From: a virus
Reading direction: 5' to 3' (one strand)
Virus record (IMG/VR): IMGVR_UViG_3300009154_000109
Location: 1 to 39,517 of that record
DNA length: 39,517 bases
Below the pieces are notes generated by a model. That model had not been told where the DNA came from and did no database searches. It was given only the letters and a program-made list of their open reading frames with translations. A program made the translations under genes and the position numbers. Numbering within the stretch: position 1 is the first letter of the stretch; every line of letters starts with the position of its first letter. Positions 1 through 9,125 of the stretch are shown piece after piece.

Positions 1-672
1 AGGAATTGCAACCTTTTCCCAAGCATCGTCTGCTACTGGGGTGCTGTTATTGTTTGCATTTGGCTCAGATGTGGTTGCCTTAATGCATTTCCAGAAATTT
101 CCGAGTTTACCACCATAGGCAGTACCACTTGTTTTTGAAAAGTAACTATTGGCTTTATAAGCCCAATATACAACCTGACCTGGGACATATGAGGACCCAG
201 TAGTATAAAGGTCACCAATCAGGTCTGGGGTAGACTTCTTGTAGGTAATATAAAGTTCGTTAGCATCAGGTGCATCTACAATGATTCGTCTAATGGTTTT
301 AAGCACATTTCCAGATACAACCTCTTCGTATGTATCAAAACTAAAGCCAATTTCCTTGTGCTTACCCTTTGAACGAGGGTCTTGAACGGTTACTTGCATA
401 ATTGTACCAATATCTACTTTAAATGTACCTTCTGAGTTTGTAATAATACCATCTTCAGGAATTAGGATGTAATGTAATGTGTCAACATTAACTACGGGAA
501 ATTTAGTAATTCTGATTAAGTCTGGGAAAGCATCGTACTCCCATCCGTATTTCAGACGCTTGTCTGCAAAGTCTCTGATTTGGTTAAAACTCTCTTCTGT
601 GAGGAAAGTCTTATCCATCCCAATCGCTTGAATGGATTGGGATAATATAGTTTCAAAATCGACGGTTCTCAT
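1..672 (-). CDS. Putative neck/tail structural protein, 3' part outside the window
   Basis: An open frame starts at ATG 672-670 and stays open to base 1, giving 224 codons with no stop, so the C-terminus lies outside the window. The start overlaps the stop of the upstream 123-aa gene as ATGA. Residues 1-150 are mixed alpha/beta. Near the end are the elements YVPGQVVYWAYKANSYF and then DDAWEKVAIP, which resemble the small carbohydrate-binding-like repeats (Y-x-x-G-x-x-V ... W-x-x-V) often seen in phage neck and tail proteins. The position just after the capsid gene fits a head-to-tail connector or tail tube protein. The family was not identified; the role is inferred from position. Confidence 0.65.
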   Translation of the reverse strand, partial: MRTVDFETILSQSIQAIGMDKTFLTEESFNQIRDFADKRLKYGWEYDAFPDLIRITKFPVVNVDTLHYILIPEDGIITNSEGTFKVDIGTIMQVTVQDPRSKGKHKEIGFSFDTYEEVVSGNVLKTIRRIIVDAPDANELYITYKKSTPDLIGDLYTTGSSYVPGQVVYWAYKANSYFSKTSGTAYGGKLGNFWKCIKATTSEPNANNNSTPVADDAWEKVAIP

Positions 673-1040
673 TTTACAATAAAGCCATTAGCGTCAAAGA
701 TGCCCTTTGCACCTCCGACCATAGTTCTTTTTACTCTGTTATGAACAGCAACCTCTGGGTTGTGTTTTAGGAAATCTTGCATAAATTCTTTATCCTCCCA
801 GCATTCGTAGCCGAGACGAGTTCCCCAATAATGAAATGCAGCAGGGGGGATTCTTGCTACAAGTTGACCTATGCCTTCAATTGATGATGCGGCATTAGCG
901 TGACCAAACGCTGCTAATTGTTTTGCTTGTTTCTTTGCTTCAACTTCTTGAAGTCTCCAACCATTGAGGAGTTCCTCCTGAACCTGCTTTCGCAGGTCAG
1001 AAGGAATCACATCAGCCAAATCTTGGATTAAGTCTGGCAC
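669..1040 (-). CDS. Small virion-region protein, unknown function
   Basis: This 123-aa protein starts at GTG 1040, nine bases after the capsid gene stop, and overlaps the next gene by four bases (ATGA). The N-terminal half is helical and charged, with Lys/Gln/Glu-rich stretches; the C-terminal half carries aromatic residues (AAFHYWG, YECWED). No transmembrane segment or catalytic motif is visible. Its place between the major capsid protein and a neck-like protein suggests a head completion, decoration or adaptor role, but this rests on position only. There is no clear ribosome binding site, so translation may be coupled to the capsid gene. Confidence 0.7.
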   Translation of the reverse strand: MPDLIQDLADVIPSDLRKQVQEELLNGWRLQEVEAKKQAKQLAAFGHANAASSIEGIGQLVARIPPAAFHYWGTRLGYECWEDKEFMQDFLKHNPEVAVHNRVKRTMVGGAKGIFDANGFIVK

Positions 1041-1049
1041 CGCTTAGGA

Positions 1050-2123
1050 TTAAGCAGTTAGGTCGAACTTACCGAAGCCGAGAGGATTGTGTACGCACAA
1101 ACCTGCAACTGCTTCAATCATTCTTGCGGGACCACCACCATAATCAGGCAGATTGGTTACTTCGGCAATATTGCCACCGTAACGAATTTCTACGAGGTCG
1201 AATGGAATGACATATCCTACAGTATGGTTCTTTAAGAACAACGATGGGTGTAAGCGAAGTGCACCGAAATCTCCTTCGAATACATCAATAGATGCTGTAT
1301 AAGTAGCATCTGCTGCGTCTCTTTGGAATTGGCGAACTGCTACAGTCGTGTCTGCTGAACCAGAAGAACGAGTGGTATAGGTCAAGTTGGTAAACGCTCT
1401 CTTGAGGATAGGTCCGAGAAGTGCGTCGTAAGACTTGAATTGACCAGTTTGTTTATAGATAGAAGTCAGAACATTCTGTACTGTGGTTTCGTCAAGGTCA
1501 TTGACTGAACCAGTAGCAATCGAAGAAGAGGTTGCATCATTCGCATCATAAGGAAGACAGAACTCATTAGGAACAATGGTTGTGTTTTCATTCGTGTCTT
1601 TGTCTGCGGCTTTTACGAGCCACTTGTCAAGACCACGGGTCTTATAAGGAACTAAAGAACCACTTACAGTTTTTTCTGCTTGAGATGAGTTAGCGGAACA
1701 GAAGGTTTTTTCCATGTCACGCTTAAGCATCGTCATACCCTTAGCAACATTGTTCGCAAGTTCGTCTTTGACACCGGCGATGTTGGTTACTGAGGATTGG
1801 GTTAATTTGGAAACGCGGACGCTTCTACGGAAGATTTGGATGTACGCAGCGAGTTCATTTCTGTACTGGCGAGCATCGGTCTTAACATAGTTTTCATAGT
1901 CGCCAGATGTTACATCTGTGCCGTCTACTACACCGTCGGTTTTAGGGTCTGGAAGTGCGTCAACTTGCCAGCGAAACAAAGTTTGCTGTGGTTGGGCACC
2001 CTTTTTCGCCATTGACGAGAAAGGAGTATCTTTAGCATCAACTAAAGAGATGAGGTTTGCAATTTCCTCACGGCGACCAAGTTTATTTGATTGCGAGAGG
2101 GTTCTTTCGGTTAACATAGCCAT
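1050..2123 (-). CDS. Major capsid protein, SU10-like (DUF5309 type)
   Basis: This 357-aa protein builds the head shell. The N-terminus has the pattern typical of the SU10-type HK97-fold capsid family: EEIANLISLVDAKDTPFSSM (residues about 19-38), then FRWQVDALPDP, where an aromatic-Trp-Gln segment follows the 'xTPF' turn. The length suits the family. It follows a scaffold gene and sits in the usual portal-scaffold-capsid order. A TATAAA box lies five bases before the ATG (2129-2134) without a good -35, so a short-leader promoter is possible here. There is no Shine-Dalgarno. Base composition is less AT-rich than in the tail genes, as often seen for highly expressed capsid genes. Confidence 0.9.
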   Translation of the reverse strand: MAMLTERTLSQSNKLGRREEIANLISLVDAKDTPFSSMAKKGAQPQQTLFRWQVDALPDPKTDGVVDGTDVTSGDYENYVKTDARQYRNELAAYIQIFRRSVRVSKLTQSSVTNIAGVKDELANNVAKGMTMLKRDMEKTFCSANSSQAEKTVSGSLVPYKTRGLDKWLVKAADKDTNENTTIVPNEFCLPYDANDATSSSIATGSVNDLDETTVQNVLTSIYKQTGQFKSYDALLGPILKRAFTNLTYTTRSSGSADTTVAVRQFQRDAADATYTASIDVFEGDFGALRLHPSLFLKNHTVGYVIPFDLVEIRYGGNIAEVTNLPDYGGGPARMIEAVAGLCVHNPLGFGKFDLTA

Positions 2124-2145
2124 ATTATTTTATAGGTATTAGGGG

Positions 2146-3156
2146 TTATAGGAATTTTGATACTATTGACTTTAGGTCTTCTCGTGAACCAGTTTTCGCA
2201 TATCTGGAATGAGCACCTCTTGCAGTAACATCACTTCTGCTAGTTTGAGTGCTCGAAACAATTGGCTTGACCGACATTGATGGGACAGATTTACCAGATG
2301 CAGTCTTCTTAATTGAAGAAGCGTTTCTTTGTAAATATCCTCTAATGTAATCACCTACGAATAATTCATAATCTGGGAATTTCCTAAAATCAGGAAAGTT
2401 CTTTAAAACTTGAGTGTATAATTTATATTCTTGTGAATCCTTATTCTTTAACCAAGGGTATGTTTCCATTGCGACTGGTTTCCATTGGTTTCGAGACTTG
2501 ATGAAATCTAATTGCTTTGGAATATGTAATTCCATTGCTTTCATGCAGTTTAGTTTCATAGTTCTAACGGTATTAGCGTCATAGTATGTTTCGCCTAAAC
2601 TGAATCCATCAGGACTTGCTTCACATTGATATCTTAATTCTCTTGCTTGTTCATACTCTTTTTTGAGTGCTTCTACAGTATCTAAATCTGAAAATGGGTT
2701 GTCAGGAGTTGGGGCAACTGATGTACCTCTGGTTTCAAGTTCTTCTACTTTAGATTTGAATGTTTCAAGTTCTGCTTGCAATGCTTCTGCTCGCTCTTCA
2801 GCGGACTTACGCAATGAAGTTAACTTGTCGATTCGTTTCTGAACGCCAGTTAAGTTTTCTTCGGGGCTTTCGCCGTCTGTTTCTTGAGAAAGAACATTTT
2901 CGCCATCCTCCGCCTTGGGGTCAGTTTCTGGATTTTCTTCAACTCCGTCGAGTTGTTCTACTTCTCCTTCTTCCGCCTTGTCTTCCGTTTGGGCTTCTTC
3001 ATCGTTGATTTCTGAAGGTGATGAATTACCTTCGTCTTGCTCGTCGGAGAACAAGACATCTCGCAATTGGTTTGCAAGACTGCTTTCATTAAGAATTCCG
3101 AGGTTCTGTTCCGTGGGATTTAAAGACTCTCCACTATCGTCTGGGTTGTTGGTCAT
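2146..3156 (-). CDS. Putative scaffolding protein
   Basis: This 336-aa, very acidic protein stands directly before the capsid gene. Residues about 1-100 are low-complexity and Glu/Asp-rich; residues about 100-145 form a predicted coiled coil (LTSLRKSAEERAEALQ and what follows); the C-terminus is basic and Ser-rich. An acidic N-terminus, a coiled coil and a basic C-terminal tail are typical of phage scaffolding proteins, which bind capsid subunits through the basic C-terminus during procapsid assembly. There is no protease domain, so it is probably a true scaffold rather than a protease-scaffold fusion. A promoter-like element lies upstream at 3191-3218. Confidence 0.8.
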   Translation of the reverse strand: MTNNPDDSGESLNPTEQNLGILNESSLANQLRDVLFSDEQDEGNSSPSEINDEEAQTEDKAEEGEVEQLDGVEENPETDPKAEDGENVLSQETDGESPEENLTGVQKRIDKLTSLRKSAEERAEALQAELETFKSKVEELETRGTSVAPTPDNPFSDLDTVEALKKEYEQARELRYQCEASPDGFSLGETYYDANTVRTMKLNCMKAMELHIPKQLDFIKSRNQWKPVAMETYPWLKNKDSQEYKLYTQVLKNFPDFRKFPDYELFVGDYIRGYLQRNASSIKKTASGKSVPSMSVKPIVSSTQTSRSDVTARGAHSRYAKTGSREDLKSIVSKFL

Positions 3157-3190
3157 ACTTCAGCGTTTAGAGTTCGCAGAAACTAAAATC

Positions 3191-3218
3191 AATCTAACTA
3201 TGTCTTTAATTTTGTCAA
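3191..3218 (-). promoter_or_regulatory. Sigma70-like promoter before scaffold and capsid genes
   Basis: Read on the minus strand, TTGACA (3218-3213) is followed after 16 bases by TAGATT (3196-3191). The predicted start point is near 3184, giving a leader of about 28 bases to the scaffold ATG at 3156. The surrounding pattern GCTTG-N14-ATAGTTAGATTGA recurs with identical spacing, and one base difference in the 13-mer, before the giant virion gene at 32679-32710. Confidence 0.55.
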
Positions 3219-3222
3219 GCAA

Positions 3223-3453
3223 TTAGTGCTTGGCTCGATTGTAATGTACAGAAGTGATTGCAAGATTCTTATATGTGCTTCTCATTGGATTGCCATCTTT
3301 ATGGTCAATATCTTTACCGGCAATCTTCTTTTTGCCATATTTCTTTTTCATCATCAATCGTGCATGGTTCCGTGAAGAACGGTGCTTAATTTGCTCAGGT
3401 TTGCCTTGGTATTCACGATATTCTTTTTTGTAGTCTCTTGGTGCGTCAGCCAT
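3223..3453 (-). CDS. Small HNH-like protein
   Basis: This 76-aa basic protein contains IDHKDGNP (residues 49-56), followed by YKNL (61-64) and a final HYNRAKH. The order Asp-His ... Gly-Asn-Pro ... Asn-Leu ... His-x-Asn matches the core of HNH/Endo VII-type nucleases found in many phages, though the usual Asn pair after GNP is replaced by Met-Arg. The N-terminal half is rich in Arg and Lys. It lies between the small 80-aa gene and the scaffold gene. HNH proteins near terminase can assist packaging cleavage; a structural role or homing activity is also possible. A GGGAG lies about ten bases before the ATG, one of few Shine-Dalgarno-like sites here. Confidence 0.65.
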   Translation of the reverse strand: MADAPRDYKKEYREYQGKPEQIKHRSSRNHARLMMKKKYGKKKIAGKDIDHKDGNPMRSTYKNLAITSVHYNRAKH

Positions 3454-3455
3454 AA

Positions 3456-3698
3456 TTATTTTCTCCCAGATAGGTGTAATGCTTCAGAGCGAGTACTTTG
3501 AAGCAAGTCTTTAATATAAGCAATTCCATCTGCTCTACCGGCTTGATGTGAACGCTTACCCTCATCAATTGTTTGATTTATTGCAATATCAACCTCGTTT
3601 TTAAATGCTTCGTCAATAACAAATAACACTCCGTCCCATAGGTCAGATTGCTCAAATGTTAATGAATTTAGAAGTTTAACTTTATTGTCTTGTTCCAT
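3456..3698 (-). CDS. Small protein between portal and scaffold genes, unknown function
   Basis: This 80-aa protein starts three bases after the portal stop codon, so the two are probably translated together. It is acidic in the first half and predicted helical; no known motif, membrane segment or cysteine cluster is visible. The tight packing (3 and 2 base gaps to its neighbours) supports it as a real gene of the head operon. I do not recognise the family. Confidence 0.7.
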   Translation of the reverse strand: MEQDNKVKLLNSLTFEQSDLWDGVLFVIDEAFKNEVDIAINQTIDEGKRSHQAGRADGIAYIKDLLQSTRSEALHLSGRK

Positions 3699-3701
3699 AA
3701 G

Positions 3702-5915
3702 TTATTGCTGTTGAGGCATTTGTGGTTGACTTTGCTGTGCTCCTTGTGGAAGCAACTGGTTTGCTACTGCTTGGTCTGGTTGTGGTTGTTCGCCTTGTTT
3801 AGCCATTTCAGCAAATTGGTCACCTACAGGAGAGACACCAGTTCTTCCAATTTCCCTGTTCTTTTCTTGTGAAATAGACATTTGTAGGTTCTTTTGGTAG
3901 TTATCAAGAAGTTTCTGGAATACACCATCTGACTTAACTTGTTCCTGTGCTTTTGGATTCTTTTGTAAGATTTCCTGTAATGCATTCATCTTAACACTAG
4001 CAGCAGGGTCCATTTGGGTATATTGTGCTTCAAGACCTAACATCATTAACGCAAGGTCATTTTGTACATCTTTATATTGCTTTTGACTTGCAGTTGCTTG
4101 GTCTGTAAGGATTTCAGCAGCAGTCTCAGGTGCAATAGCATTAACAAGTAATTTAATAAGTTTATTTCTGTCAATAAGACCACTTGAGTCCATAGGAAGT
4201 ACGAACTGATTAATGGTCTTAAGTTTTTCTAAAACGAAATCTGTGTCGTGTTCACGAACATCAAACTTAATTGCAAAGTCATACATCTTATGAATTTCTT
4301 CTGGTGTTGCTTTGATTTCAATTTCAGTAATTCGTTGAATTTCTTCTGGTAAAAGATACTGCAAACAAAGACTAAAAATCTGACGGTACACTTGACTCCA
4401 AGCCATAAAGTAATTATTTACAATATGCTGTTGAGTCATTTGCGTATGTACTGGCAGTATTTTCTCATGGTATAAACCAAGCATAGATGCAACCTTCATT
4501 TCAACCCTATCCATTAGAGCAAACGCAGTTGCTGGGGTGCCTGTTGGACTGGGGAGGTATGCATAGTCATCTGGACCGTTAACAGGTAATAACTGTCCAG
4601 GTCCTATTCTTTGTTGTGCAGCAAGTCTTCGCTTATACATAATAGGAGGCATAACTTCTAATGCAGTTCTGTCTCTGGTTGCATCGTGTTGTGCTTTTAA
4701 CTCCTCTTGGTCTGTATATAGTAATTCAGGAATACCACGAGACTCAACAATTGAGCGTCGTAATCTTTCTCTTCTGAATTCAATGAACGGATATTCTCCG
4801 TGTGCGTAATCTAAAATTTCGTGTTTGCCATAAACATCATTAGAAACCAATGGGCAAAACACCGTGTAATAGATTGAAGTGAATCCGCTTTTATCAATCT
4901 GTTTAGCGTAGGAGTAAACGATTTCGATTAAGTTATTTGCTTTCTCAACTGCGTTTGGAACAGTATTGATAAGCGGAATTAGTGTGCTGTCTTGTAGGTA
5001 TCCTGCCTTGCCGGCTGTATGACATGCTTGTTCTATAAAGTCTTCATCCCATTGTTCTGTTGCACCGAGAGAGCGTAATTGAATCTCGGTCATAAATGTT
5101 CTTTTAAAAATTACTCGTGCATCTTGCAGGTCAACTGTTTCAGGTGGAAAAGCAATTTCGTCAAATGGTTTTAATGCTGCAACTACAGGTGCATTCTTAT
5201 GAATGTATGGTTGTTCGTAATCTGCAGTACCCTTATCGTGTAAATCTTTACAAATTTTTCTTGCTTCTTCTTTTGAACATCCAAGTGAGTTCTGAATAAT
5301 CATTACAACAAAGTCATTTTTGGGGTCTTTTTGTAATGCATCAAGTGCTTGAGTTAAAATTCCATTTCCTTGTGCTGCTGCATTTTGAATATCTTCAATG
5401 GTGATAGTGTCGTTTCGTTTAGCCATTTTTCTTTCCCAACCTACATGAACAGCAGACCAACCAAATTGTAATGTGTACTGAGCCCAAAGTTCTGCTTCAC
5501 GCTCAAGGTCAGCACGGATTTTATTCTTAACAATCCACTCCATCAAAGTTTGCGAAGCCGCTGCTTGTTCAGCATCATCTACTTCAATTCCATTAACTTT
5601 AATATTTGCTTTTTGCCAAGATGTGATTAAAAGTGTTACAAGTTGATTAATAGTTGTATCAATTAAACGAGTTCTAACATCAGATGAACCTTCAAATGGA
5701 AACGGTTCAAATCCTAAATGTTCTTCGTGTTTTTTTCCGTCATCTGATTGACCTTCCCATCTGCACATACGCTGGTCATCAGAAGTAGTGAGTCGAGACA
5801 TGTTACCACCATAGAATAAACTTCTATGTAGTTCGTCATATAAATATTGAATGTTTGGTTTATGGGACGAAAATGCAAGTTTATCTTGACCCTGACCCCA
5901 GATTTGTTCGGACAT
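3702..5915 (-). CDS. Portal protein
   Basis: This 737-aa protein should form the dodecameric portal at the unique head vertex through which DNA enters and leaves. Length, place directly after the large terminase and overall pattern fit podovirus-type portals: an N-terminal region with RLTTSDDQRMCRW and FPFEGSSDVR, a segment with DQEELKAQHDATRDRTA near residue 410, a long helical stem and crown, and a low-complexity Gln/Pro tail (last 30 residues). No fused protease or other domain is seen. The gene has its own promoter candidate (5922-5949) inside the end of the terminase gene, and no Shine-Dalgarno before its ATG. Confidence 0.88.
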   Translation of the reverse strand: MSEQIWGQGQDKLAFSSHKPNIQYLYDELHRSLFYGGNMSRLTTSDDQRMCRWEGQSDDGKKHEEHLGFEPFPFEGSSDVRTRLIDTTINQLVTLLITSWQKANIKVNGIEVDDAEQAAASQTLMEWIVKNKIRADLEREAELWAQYTLQFGWSAVHVGWERKMAKRNDTITIEDIQNAAAQGNGILTQALDALQKDPKNDFVVMIIQNSLGCSKEEARKICKDLHDKGTADYEQPYIHKNAPVVAALKPFDEIAFPPETVDLQDARVIFKRTFMTEIQLRSLGATEQWDEDFIEQACHTAGKAGYLQDSTLIPLINTVPNAVEKANNLIEIVYSYAKQIDKSGFTSIYYTVFCPLVSNDVYGKHEILDYAHGEYPFIEFRRERLRRSIVESRGIPELLYTDQEELKAQHDATRDRTALEVMPPIMYKRRLAAQQRIGPGQLLPVNGPDDYAYLPSPTGTPATAFALMDRVEMKVASMLGLYHEKILPVHTQMTQQHIVNNYFMAWSQVYRQIFSLCLQYLLPEEIQRITEIEIKATPEEIHKMYDFAIKFDVREHDTDFVLEKLKTINQFVLPMDSSGLIDRNKLIKLLVNAIAPETAAEILTDQATASQKQYKDVQNDLALMMLGLEAQYTQMDPAASVKMNALQEILQKNPKAQEQVKSDGVFQKLLDNYQKNLQMSISQEKNREIGRTGVSPVGDQFAEMAKQGEQPQPDQAVANQLLPQGAQQSQPQMPQQQ

Positions 5916-5921
5916 AGTTTT

Positions 5922-5949
5922 TACTTAGTTAGTTTTTTAAAATAGTCAA
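5922..5949 (-). promoter_or_regulatory. Promoter candidate before portal gene, -35 overlapping terL stop
   Basis: On the minus strand TTGACT (5949-5944) contains the TGA stop of the terminase gene. After 16 bases comes TAAGTA (5927-5922), then six bases to the portal ATG at 5915. The gap from the -35 box to the ATG is 28 bases, the same as before the genes starting at 17908 and 36901, which would make the mRNA leaderless or nearly so. The -10 box is weak. Confidence 0.45.
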
Positions 5950-7562
5950 TAAGAACCTCCGCCAATTGGTTTATAGGAATTTTCATCTTCATATGACGGG
6001 TTCATTACCGCAAGATACCTCAAAGCATCGATTGGGTCTTTGGCTGCACCTTTGTCTCCGTCTCCGCCAGTCCACTCACGCATTGAGTAAATTAGGTTTT
6101 GACATCTTTCAGAAATATACAGTTTGGGTTTGTTGACCATTGATATCGGTTGTGACTGATTATAATACAACCAGTCGTTTAAAATTGCAATACCTTGGTC
6201 AATCTTGATACCAGACGAAGGGGTAAAGGTCATTGGGTTCTTTCCAGAGTCTAGCAACTCAATCAAACTAGTGCCTCCTTCATTTGTAATAAGTTGGGAA
6301 GCACCAGCACGAGGGTCAATGTAACGCTCGGTCACGCTTTCTCCGTTTTCAAGTTCAAGGATTAACTCTTTGTATTCTTCGATGCCCCGCCCCGCACCAG
6401 ACCTTTGAGCAGGTCCTTCACGACCATCAACTTTTGAATCAGGTAACGCCCACTCGCCGTAAGAGTCGTCTGGAAACTCCCTATAAACGACGATATCGCC
6501 TTCTTTCGTGACTTTTGCCCACAGCAGGAACCAGTTTCTGGCTCCAGCAGGGTCGCACGAAAAGAATATAGTACCTTCTTTCGGGACGCTGGTTTCTGGT
6601 ATAATGTGCGTTTCGCTGAACATCGGGAATTGTGACCCGACGAGTGCTTGTGCCCATCCGTATGCTCTGATTTTTTTTTCATAGTCTGTTTTAGATTCAA
6701 GTTGTTTGACCATTTGGTCGAAAGGTGAATATACATTAAATTTTGAGTGAAACCAAATCACCCCGCCAGTTTTATTTCTGGCATTTGCTGTATATGGCAT
6801 ATGCCCCCTAGGGCACCCAGGCACATGGATTAAATGTTGTGGTAATATATCGGCTTTTTTAGTTTTTGTGATAGAACATCCACTAATATACTCTTTTACT
6901 ACCTGCGAAAACCCATTGATTGGAGTAAATGTAACTAATAACTTACCTCTTCGTGTCAATATGCGATAACGCAAGGTTTGCACCCAGTCAAGTGGTACTA
7001 ATTCGTCGCACCAAATGAAATCTGGCTCTCCGCCCTCAATAACTACCTTGTCTTGCGAGTAATTCATGAAAATACATTGACTTCCATTAGGCAAAACAAA
7101 CGAATTGTTAGAAAACCCGTTCTTCAAAGAGTATTGTATGTTTGTTATTCTGCCTTTTTTTGTATTTTTAAGTTCTAATGGAATATATTTCCACAAAACA
7201 TTTTGTTGCATCTGAATTGATGACATAGATGTTGTGTGAATGCACCACACAATTGCACCCGGCTTATTGACTAATGTAAAGATTGCTCGCTTGGCTGCAT
7301 ATTCTGTCTTACCAGCACGATTTCCACCAAGAATTAACAGTTCGTCTTTGTCTTTTAGGATTTCGTCTGCGTCTTTCCAATGAAATGGCTCATATCCGTG
7401 ACGATATGGGTCTTCTTTTTCTGCTTTAATCTTGTCTTCACGCAGTTGAATCAGTTCAGTAACCTGTTCAACACCTTTTTCTTTAATTAAATTTCGTAAT
7501 TGCTCTTCCGTTGGCTTTATTAACAACGGATGGTCGCTCATTTTTTGTAGTATGTCGTTCAT
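5946..7562 (-). CDS. terL: Terminase large subunit
   Basis: This 538-aa packaging motor has an N-terminal ATPase domain with Walker A GGNRAGKT (residues 79-86) and Walker B FIWCDE (182-187, with the catalytic Glu), then an RNase H-like nuclease domain with Asp residues in FFSCDPAG (D337), RYIDPRAG (D416) and KDPIDALRY (D512). The domain order and length match intact phage large terminases. The ATG overlaps the stop of the 484-aa gene upstream. No small terminase is obvious next to it; the HTH protein at 16977-17426 or the 139-aa protein at 9576-9995 could serve, but this is speculative. Confidence 0.93.
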   Translation of the reverse strand: MNDILQKMSDHPLLIKPTEEQLRNLIKEKGVEQVTELIQLREDKIKAEKEDPYRHGYEPFHWKDADEILKDKDELLILGGNRAGKTEYAAKRAIFTLVNKPGAIVWCIHTTSMSSIQMQQNVLWKYIPLELKNTKKGRITNIQYSLKNGFSNNSFVLPNGSQCIFMNYSQDKVVIEGGEPDFIWCDELVPLDWVQTLRYRILTRRGKLLVTFTPINGFSQVVKEYISGCSITKTKKADILPQHLIHVPGCPRGHMPYTANARNKTGGVIWFHSKFNVYSPFDQMVKQLESKTDYEKKIRAYGWAQALVGSQFPMFSETHIIPETSVPKEGTIFFSCDPAGARNWFLLWAKVTKEGDIVVYREFPDDSYGEWALPDSKVDGREGPAQRSGAGRGIEEYKELILELENGESVTERYIDPRAGASQLITNEGGTSLIELLDSGKNPMTFTPSSGIKIDQGIAILNDWLYYNQSQPISMVNKPKLYISERCQNLIYSMREWTGGDGDKGAAKDPIDALRYLAVMNPSYEDENSYKPIGGGSY

Positions 7563-9013
7563 TCGTCAAATTTAATTCCTTTTGCTTTATAGAACTTCCT
7601 TCTCATTTCATCTGTTATTTCTGGATGATTTGCTGCATTATCTGGATGAAATGCTGCCATTTGATTAATATAAGCGTCATAGTCTTCTTTAATATATGTT
7701 TTACCATCTTTTTCAATAAGTTCACTTGGTAATACAACATCTACACCGTTGCCAACATCCATAAACTCACCACCTTTTAAAACTCTTGAAATCATTCCAA
7801 GTTCTCCTGAAATACCAGCAAGACCAAGTAAGAATCCACCAGTATTCCATTTATTTAATCTTCCAGGACTTATTTCATCTGTTCTAAATTCATCTGGATG
7901 AAGACCTGCTCTTTTTACTTTTTCTCTCCATTGTCCAGACAAAGTTCTTATTCTTGGTTGCTCTGATTTAACTTCTCCTTCTGTTGGTATTAAACCAGTT
8001 CCATGATGAGGAGAATATCTTGACCCATGTTCAATCATTCTTGTAAAAGATTCGTCACTTGGAAAATCAACTCGACTTGGGTTTAAACCGTCTTGGTACA
8101 AAATCATTTTCATGTAATCAGGGTTTTCTTTAATTAAAGCCGCTAATTTATCATTTTGTCCTTTGTTAAATTGACTTAATCTATAAATCAATTGTTTCAT
8201 AGAAAGATTTTCAAGTTCTGATGCAATTGCGTGACCTTCTGGATTACTTAAACGAAAATCTTGAATTGCTTTTTGTCTTTCAATAAAGTTTGCTGCTCTT
8301 TCTGCCTCCATCGAAGATTGGTCCAATATTCTTTTTTGGTAGTTATCAAAAAATTCTACACCGCCTCCACCCATTGTATCAATAATTGGGAGTTCACCAC
8401 CAACATATCTTTGTTGTAAATTTATTCCATGTTCTTGTTGTAATCTTCTTACTCCTTGCCAATAATTTGGGTCTTGTTCTGGATGAACTCTTGTTAACTG
8501 TGGAAAATCGTGGTAATCAAAAAAACCTGGAAGTCTTTCAACCATACCTTTTGGAGACATAAATTCTCTATCTAGAGGTGTATATTTACCACCCATTCCT
8601 GGAATTTCTGGTTCACGAATTTTTTTTAATGTTTCGTCAGATGGGTCAATATCTAAAACTCCAAGTCTTTTATACCAACCTAATTGTTTTTTATCAATAA
8701 ATCCTGCTGTTGTTGGGTCAACATGAATATCCATACCTCCTTTATTTGTTTGGTAATAATCAAGGTCAGTTCCAAGTTCTTTAAACATTTGTTGCAACTC
8801 TGGGTCTTGTGTTCCTTCGTATGTCCAATGTATTTTTGGTGGTTGTACAGATTCTCCAAATGGAAATAAAGGTGGTCCTTCAACTGTTCTTTTAAATGTT
8901 GCAGGATAAACACCTTTTGCATTAAAACTAGCAACTCCTCTTGTGTATTGATTTTCTCTTTGCTGTAACCAAGCCAAAGAATCCATTTCTGGGTCGTCAA
9001 ATATTCCTCCCAT
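7559..9013 (-). CDS. Unknown 484-aa protein upstream of terminase
   Basis: I chose ATG 9013 (MGGIFDD), which gives 484 aa and starts two bases after the stop of the 35-aa gene; a TTG four codons upstream is possible but overlaps that gene. The stop overlaps the terL start by four bases. The protein is soluble-looking, rich in Pro, Gly, Tyr and Trp in the first 200 residues, with charged helical stretches at about 225-310 (MEAERAANFIERQKAIQDF). A short Gly/Leu/Ile stretch near residue 395 (GGFLLGLAGISGELG) could bury in a membrane or a core. No enzyme motif was recognised. Its place in the packaging operon suggests a virion or head assembly protein. Confidence 0.8.
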   Translation of the reverse strand: MGGIFDDPEMDSLAWLQQRENQYTRGVASFNAKGVYPATFKRTVEGPPLFPFGESVQPPKIHWTYEGTQDPELQQMFKELGTDLDYYQTNKGGMDIHVDPTTAGFIDKKQLGWYKRLGVLDIDPSDETLKKIREPEIPGMGGKYTPLDREFMSPKGMVERLPGFFDYHDFPQLTRVHPEQDPNYWQGVRRLQQEHGINLQQRYVGGELPIIDTMGGGGVEFFDNYQKRILDQSSMEAERAANFIERQKAIQDFRLSNPEGHAIASELENLSMKQLIYRLSQFNKGQNDKLAALIKENPDYMKMILYQDGLNPSRVDFPSDESFTRMIEHGSRYSPHHGTGLIPTEGEVKSEQPRIRTLSGQWREKVKRAGLHPDEFRTDEISPGRLNKWNTGGFLLGLAGISGELGMISRVLKGGEFMDVGNGVDVVLPSELIEKDGKTYIKEDYDAYINQMAAFHPDNAANHPEITDEMRRKFYKAKGIKFDE

Positions 9014-9015
9014 AA

Positions 9016-9123
9016 TTATAACCAAGTACTGGAGTCGTCTCCGTTAACATAATATTCGTCGCCCGTATCTTCATCATCATCGACAGGGTAGTCGACGGAA
9101 ATAAATTTCTTGGGGACGAACAT
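9016..9123 (-). CDS. Acidic 35-aa small protein
   Basis: A short frame runs from ATG 9123 to TAA 9016 and encodes 35 residues, including the acidic run PVDDDEDTGDEYY. It fits exactly in the gap between two operon genes (two bases after the stop at 9126, two bases before the next ATG at 9013), and the unusual Asp/Glu content suggests that it is translated. Function unknown; an acidic DNA-mimic or assembly peptide is conceivable but unsupported. Confidence 0.55.
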   Translation of the reverse strand: MFVPKKFISVDYPVDDDEDTGDEYYVNGDDSSTWL

Positions 9124-9125
9124 AA

